This document shows positions 58,440 through 64,000 of a stretch of 64,000 nucleotides of DNA, one piece after another (within the stretch, counting starts at the first letter, position 1; each line of letters starts with the position of its first letter). The DNA is taken from contig CM076197.1 in NCBI GenBank assembly GCA_038277395.1, positions 73,069,348 through 73,133,347 of the forward strand, read 5' to 3'. Made by a program: the position numbers and the translations under genes. The DNA comes from Dryocosmus kuriphilus. Lineage: Eukaryota; Arthropoda; Insecta; Hymenoptera; Cynipidae. The notes below the pieces were generated by a model. The model did no database searches and was not told the origin of the DNA. It saw only the letters and a program-made list of their open reading frames with translations.

Positions 58440-59614
58440 CAAATCTTATTAATGTTAGATATTTTTTCTTTACTTTCGAGAGATAACAATTTTTCGTGAA
58501 TTAGGATAGTTTGAAGGCTGAACAACTTGTTAGGCTCTAAATTTAAATAAGGGAACATTTCACTAAATTTATTAATCCAGCATATTTTGACTGAAAAATC
58601 AGTCATTTCTAGTGACAAGAAAATCTCTTTAGAAGGTGAATTAGTCAATAGTGCTGACTGAATTTATCAGTTACTTGGAATTACTTATTTACAATAAAAC
58701 TGATTCTTCTTTTGCATCTTAAGATGCAGCTAAATCAGTCTGTATGAGACCATCTGTTTTTCGATGATTGCTTCAAGTTCCTTCAATAATAATTATATAA
58801 GAGTTGAAGACTTTTCTCATCAATAAGTTGAAGTTAATTTTTTAAGAAGATCTCAAAAAAAAAAGGGGAAATTTAAATAAATTCCTAAATTTCAAATAGG
58901 TAGGGTCTATAGGTACGGACATAAGCTCCGTCCACTACCTTTTTTATAGACTCGACTGTGTTATAAATGCACAAAAACGTAACGAGTGTCCGTAACTGTA
59001 GACTCGCTTTTTAGATAAGATCTGAAATATTGAACAATTTTTTCTTGTGCTGATCTTAAGGGAAAATTTCTGTAGGATCGCAAAAACTTGCCATCTTTAT
59101 TGTGCAATTTTGTTTTTGTATGGTGCCGGAAGTTAAAGTTGGAACAAAAAACTTGAAAAAATTTGCAGACATCTCATCCGTAGGAAAATAATAATAAAAA
59201 ACAAATGTGTATAAATTTTTATTAAATTTGAATAAAAATTCCATGGTACTTCGTTTGATATATTTTACAAAAATATTAGGAAATTGGAATATTAGAAGAT
59301 TAGAAAATGTTTAATATTACAGGTGTTATTTAAAATTAAAGAAAGCATTGGAATTTCCAACATTTTGCGATATATTTTTAAAAATTCAACAAAATCACTT
59401 GATCTTAGGCTCATTTGAAGAGCACTTTGATACCTTTCCACATATTTACACAGGAAAAAATTTTCTAATCTTATATAATATTATCATTAAACAAACTTAT
59501 ATGCAATCATCGAAAAACAGGTCGTCTCATACTCGTGATCGGTATTGTAAATATAATAACATAGCAATTGATCATTTTAATTAGGCATAACTTGACTACT
59601 TCAAAATTTTAAAA
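58440..59614. other. AT-rich intergenic DNA, no gene seen
   Basis: The section 58660-58740 contains ACTGATT/AATCAGT words and the palindrome GCATCTTAAGATGC, so it may be a diverged fragment of the MITE family at 17170. Short ORFs in 58403-59584 have no motifs. Confidence 0.45.
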
Positions 59615-59749
59615 TCACTATTTTCTGCAATCAACGTCAATGATTCATTCAGTGCAAATTACTATCTAAATCAGTAAACTTTTAATTACTTGATACAATG
59701 AATTGTTCTGATTTTATCAGTTAAATGATCTGATTCCCTCATATAATAC

Positions 59750-60402
59750 ACGAAGTGTGATCAAAAAGTAAGGTGACTTTTTGAATTTCGCGGGATGCGT
59801 ACAGTCGATATTCGTTCTCTTTTTTTTTATGTTGGTACACTCGTCCAAAACATATGTGCACAGTTTCAGCTATATAGAATTTTTTGTTTGTTTGTGAGAG
59901 GCATAAAGGTTAGAAGTGTTTTGCGTGCTCGGCGATTTTCTGCTGTCGAAAAAAATGGATCAAAGAATTTGCATACAATTTTGTTTAAAAAATGGAATTA
60001 AGTGCTCCAAAACACTTGAAATGTTGACAGTAGCATACGGTGAGTGTACTCTGAGTAAAAAAAATGTTTATAAGTGGTACAAGCTCTTTCGGGAAAGCCG
60101 AGAAGATGTTAATGACGAAGCTCGCCCTGGACGTCCCAGCACGTCAACAACTGATGAAAACGTTGAAGAAGTAAAGAAAATAGTGCTGGCGAATCGTCGA
60201 ATTACCATTAGAGAAGTTGGTGATGATGTCGGCATCTCGTTTGGCTCGCTCCAAGTGTCCAAAACTGAAAAGACCCATGAAAGGACGGCGTTTTGCGACG
60301 ATTGAGGAGATAAAGACCGCATCGCTGCGCTGGAAGAGCTGAAGGCTATACCAAAAAGTGATAAAAATAAAAAGTCACCTTACTTTTTGTTCACACCTCG
60401 TA
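59750..60402 (+). mobile_element. Internally deleted mariner (family 3)
   Basis: The TIRs are CGAAGTGTGATCAAAAAGTA at the left and, reversed, CGAGGTGTGAACAAAAAGTA at the right, both continuing AGGTGACTTTTT. The element keeps the 5' region with the N-terminal transposase half, then jumps to the extreme C-terminal part. At ~650 bp it is about half the size of an autonomous mariner. Confidence 0.85.
59955..60304 (+). pseudogene. mariner transposase, N-terminal half (family 3)
   Basis: It starts at ATG 59955 with MDQRICIQFCLKNGIKCSKT, the paired-like helix-turn-helix, and continues with NVYKWYKLFRESREDVND, the ARPGRPSTSTTDENV linker and VGISFGS. After this the sequence is fused to distal sequence which in another frame reads like the end of the family (LKRPMKGRRFATIEEIKTAS). 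The whole DDD catalytic region is deleted. The protein could in principle still bind TIRs but not cut. Confidence 0.85.
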
Positions 60403-60568
60403 TGTGTTAAATTAATCATTCAAAATAATTTATTTATTCAATGAAAGTAACTGATAGGATATACTTAAAAATAAGTGATACTATTAGTGGATGTTACTGA
60501 TTAGATAATTAAAAATGACTGGATTGATCAATGCGATAAATTGACTGAAGTGATCGGTCAGTTTTGAG

Positions 60569-62801
60569 TGTTTTGGCAGTTGTCAAATTCGCATCGTTTG
60601 AAACAATCAAAATTAAATATTCTGGATATAGATTTGGTCTATTTAGAGATACTAAAGCTAGATCGCTACTATTCTGCCAATTTCACAAGGTGAACTGGTA
60701 CCGAAATAGACCGTGCCAGGTTACTACGGGGATTCATAGGACTAATAATGGGTCGCGTGGCGGTATACGTAATATCGGTCACTGACAGTGACAGTGTTCC
60801 GCAATGTTATAGAGACTATAATATATTCATGATCGCTTTAATACCGGGTGCCTTGCCCTCAGAATATTTGAGCTTAAAGCAATTTTAATTTTATTAATAT
60901 ATTTATTATATTATTCTATATTACTATCTGGTACTAAATAGCAGAAGGTTAGACCGGGGCAAAGTCGACCATCGGGAGAAAGTTATTAATTTAATAAGTC
61001 TTCTAATAGTTATTTAATATTGTGCGACTTTCATGCTTTAAAAAATGCCTATTAATGAAAAATTATGATAAATTGAATTGTAATTAATATTAAAAATTCA
61101 ATTAGTCAGTGTATCAAAAAATACTCTTCTGAGAAGTTTCGGCGCATCCTGTTAAATTTTATATGCAATCTTCCTTTAAATTTTGTATACTGTGAGATTA
61201 AATTTAGGATTAAAATTTGTATAAAGAGCATATTGAACTACCTATCTGGGCTCATCATTTCATATTTGTCCAGAAACTTTTTTTTATTTATTAAACTACT
61301 TTTTGACTGATTTCATGCTGACAACGTACATTGATCTTCATGGTCTCTTTTGATAAATAATTTAACTCCGAAAAATATTTGCTAGAATTAAATTTAAAAA
61401 AATTTTGGTTGTAAAGCAAGAAAATATTTTTAAATATCCAAGAAAACAGTTTAGTTGAATTAGCAATTTTTTTGGTTCTGTCATAGCATATGGTCATTAG
61501 GGCGATCAAAAGAATAATTTTCGATTTTTTGAGCTCGTATCCCCTCATTTGGTATTATTTTGTGAAAAACACAGTTTTAAAAAAAATCGCAGAAGGTAGT
61601 TCTCGGCTATTATTTTACTTCACCTATGTGCAGAATTTACAATTCTTTCCGAGGTTAAACGACTTATTGAATTTTTAACGCTTTGGAATCGAGATCGAAA
61701 AATTAGAATATTTTTGCTAAATAACATTAAATGGTAACTTAAAATATCGAAAATTATTTTCTTATGGACTTATCTAATGGTTATTGTATGGAAAAAATTT
61801 GGTTCTCAAATTTTCTTGATTTTCCCAACAGTTTTCCTTGGTATAACTAAGCATAAATAATTTGTTTTGATCGACCCCGAAATTTTAAATTGACAAAATG
61901 ATTTGAGAAATCAATCCAATAAATCAACCGAAAGATTTTATTAAATCAATATTTTTTTGTTGAGTGCTTTTTAATACACTTTCAGATAAAAAAATGTTTT
62001 TGGGTGTACTGTGATGTTTGTATTTAATCAAAATTATTAATCTCAATTCCAAACTGACACATTATTCCACTTCCTTCTAAACCTGAATCAGTTACTATTT
62101 TGACTAATCACACTCAGTAACTGAATTCTAGTTATGAATCAGGTATGTTTTTAATGATGGATCAGTAAAACTTACTTCAGTAAAAAAAAACTGATTTATG
62201 GCTAAAGTTCAGGAATTAGTAAAATTTTTAACTGATTCAAATGAAAAGAGTTCGTTCTGAGAAAAAAATGAGCTACGCTTCGTTTTCCTAAAGACGATTG
62301 TTCTCCAAGTGTCCTTGAACTAATCAATCCAGGTCGTACCTTTGAGACACTATTATCAGTATCAAGGGTAGTATGCCGAACACGTTGCAGACACATTCCA
62401 GACTGAATCTCTCGGTTACTCCGATGTATGTATTGTATTGGGGGTCGACGCGCGTTAATTTACGCAGTGTCAAGGTCAAACCTCTCACGCGCGTCATCGC
62501 ATTATCATCGATTATCGAACATACCTCGCTACCAAAAGAGAACTCGATTCCAGTAATAGGACGATATTATCGATATTATTGGGTCGATGAACTCTCATCA
62601 GTCTATCAAGCCAAATATCCTACCAAGTTTAGTTCTACTTCCGAAAATCACAAATTTTGTACAATATTTTTTTATCAAATTACTTCCTCATTTACTATTG
62701 TTATGAAAAATTACATATTCAGACAATAAGTTTTTGCGATTAAGAACCAATAATTTAGAGATTCCTTTTATGAGTACCAAGTATTTATACCAGTATTTAT
62801 A
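60569..62801. other. Intergenic DNA, no gene seen
   Basis: 60600-60800 is of mixed composition without motifs. 62040-62240 is rich in AATCAGT/ACTGA words, a possible diverged MITE fragment. 62340-62600 is GC-richer and contains ATCGAT-type palindromes (TCATCGATTATCGA), a possible regulatory segment. The 118-codon ORF at 62373-62729 has no recognisable domain. Confidence 0.45.
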
Positions 62802-63747
62802 CGAGGCACGTCCAAAAAGTAAGTGTACTCAATTTATGTAGGCTTAAAAAAAAAATTTATTAAAACAAAAACATAGCTGGTTACACTTGTACATATGTAA
62901 GTTATTTTTCGACATAGTCAACATCCCTCTCGATGCAAGTGGTGAGCCGCGGGATCAATTTTTTGATGCCTGCCTCGAAGAAGTCTCCCGCCAGCTCTTT
63001 CGCCCACTTCTCCACCTCCCCTTTCACCTCCTCATCCATTAAAAACTTGTTTCCACCCATGTGCACCTTCAGGGAAGTGAAGAGATGGAAATCTGAAGGG
63101 GCCAGGTCAGGGGAATACGGGGGGTGGTTCAAAACGTCTCATCCAAAAGAGTCCAGGAGTTGCTTCGTGGCGTTGGCCGTGTGAGGTTTGGCATTGTCAG
63201 CTGTTTTGGGACCCACCTCTCAGACAATTTCCGGTATCCGAGAGTTTCTGTGAGTTTTTCGTGTAACAGGGATCTGGAGATTTGCGGAAACATCGCAGAA
63301 AGATCATCTAACGTCAATCTGCGATCGTCACGGACCGCAACCTTGATTTTTTCCACAAGTTTGTCAGTCAAAATTGAAGGTCTTCCGCTCCTCTGATCGT
63401 CATGCACGGAAGTACGGCCATTTTTAAATTCGCAAAACCACTTGTACAGACTCGTAGGATTCATAGCTCCATTACAGTAAACAGTTTTCACCTCATTAGA
63501 AATGTCAACTGGAGTTTTTCCCTTCACAACGATATAGCGAATGACTACGCGAATTTCGCACTTGGCGGGAGATACGATCGACATTTTTCGCGAGAGATAC
63601 TACTGCGTTAAGAGTTTTCAACACACTAACCTCGGATTGGTCTCGTTTTGAAGGGGAGGGGTCACGCTATGCGGCAGTATTTCTAACATGTCGAAATATT
63701 ATTCCCTGCAGCTGTGAGAGTACCAGTACACTTACTTTCTGGACACA
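62802..63747 (-). mobile_element. Internally deleted mariner (family 1, copy 3)
   Basis: The left (3') TIR CGAGGCACGTCCAAAAAGTA starts after TA at 62800-62801. The right (5') TIR is damaged at its outermost bases (CTGGACACAGG) but keeps TACACTTACTTTCTGGAC. The gap in its coding sequence is complementary to that of copy 1: it keeps the N-terminal half and the C-terminal tail and lacks the middle. Confidence 0.88.
62902..63584 (-). pseudogene. mariner transposase, middle deleted (family 1, copy 3)
   Basis: The ATG at 63584 begins MSIVSPAKCEIRVVIRYIVV, followed by the paired-like domain (LYKWFCEFKNGRTSVHDDQR, GRPSILTDKLVEKI, LTLDDLSAMFPQISRSLLHE) and ERWVPKQLT. The sequence then jumps, out of frame, to a part equal to AKPHTANATKQ, and from 63132 resumes as PPYSPDLAPSDFHLFTSLKV...ERDVDYVEK. 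The first catalytic Asp (TGDE) and the region up to HDNA are lost. Together with copy 1 at 2562 it shows the full domain order of the family. Confidence 0.9.
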
Positions 63748-64000
63748 GGTGAAGACAAATAAATTCTACATAAGAGCCGATACGTGGTAATTTGATTGCA
63801 AATTTAAATTTAATCCCTAGCGAGTATTAATAAAATATTTGTTCCTCGTCTGCATTAAATTTCATACTAATATGACAGTTACCGTCTGTCATATATGAAT
63901 CACTTGATATATTCTTCAGCTCTAATTCAGAGTCTAATTATCTGCTTGCAGATTAATTGAACTCTTGAATAAAACATCTGAGTTCGTCGATAATTTTTGA
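63748..64000. other. AT-rich intergenic DNA
   Basis: No ORF or repeat is recognisable in this last piece. Confidence 0.5.

Larger units (their letters stand above)
59615..60568. mobile_element. MITE-like repeat, copy 2, split by a mariner
   Basis: The flanking parts 59615-59748 and 60403-60568 align in order with 17240-17545 (GATTCATTCAGT, ATTACTTGATACAATG, AAAGTAACTGATAGGA, GATAAATTGACTGAAGTGAT, GGTCAGTTTTG). The intervening ~650 bp is the mariner described next. Confidence 0.6.

Noticed and set aside
62373..62729. 118-codon plus-strand ORF
   Set aside because: No domain recognised, and the second half is AT-rich and unlike protein; left as unannotated.

Overview
This window looks like arthropod, most probably insect, nuclear DNA. 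It is AT-rich and gene-poor, uses spliceosomal introns (GT..AG) in the genes it does contain, and carries the usual insect mixture of mobile elements: three mariner families, a Penelope-like element, Jockey- and I-group non-LTR retrotransposons, and CACTA/EnSpm DNA transposons. I found no convincing host gene with known function, no tRNA or rRNA, and nothing bacterial.

Positions 1-28.5 kb are mostly unannotatable AT-rich DNA. They contain a ~150-bp tandem repeat (2240-4420) split by a mariner copy (2562-3334), two non-autonomous DNA transposons whose ends are arrays of short motifs in inverted orientation (6549-8281 and 9303-10529), several local tandem duplications, small palindromes, and a few GC-richer islands (1140-1560, 4600-5110, 15040-15120, 18100-18520, 24725-24960) that could be cis-regulatory.

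Positions 28.5-43.5 kb are a nest of transposons. The outer, decayed EnSpm/CACTA-type element (about 28546-43547) has long inverted ends with a TCGGAAACGACA-like array. It received a 5'-truncated I-group retrotransposon (minus strand, about 29130-31495). Its transposase gene was then split at 31930/41877 by a second, much better preserved EnSpm-like element (31931-41876, ends CCCGGG). That inner element carries two divergent genes: a multi-exon minus-strand gene whose last exons encode a BEN-like DNA-binding domain (35901-32238), and a plus-strand Tnp2-type transposase (38548-41358). Their shared promoter gap was hit by a Jockey retrotransposon (36086-38410) flanked by a perfect 13-bp target duplication. 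The ends of the inner element are dense arrays of CATATATG-like palindromes. A two-gene CACTA element with a BEN protein and palindromic subterminal arrays is the most interesting system here.

Positions 44.5-49.9 kb hold a mariner 5' end fused to a Penelope-like element with a GIY-YIG endonuclease, then a tandem duplication of a mauritiana-subfamily (Mos1-like) mariner that sits in an (AT)n tract inside a palindromic element. Positions 53.0-58.4 kb are an almost complete I-like retrotransposon (ORF1 gag, ORF2 EN-RT-RNase H, poly-A, 9-bp target duplication) that interrupts a small unknown ORF. Positions 59.6-63.75 kb contain a MITE-like repeat with an internally deleted mariner inside it, and a third copy of the first mariner family.

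Many lesions in otherwise well-kept elements are single-base shifts at A/T runs, so some apparent pseudogenes may reflect sequence-level indel errors rather than biological decay.
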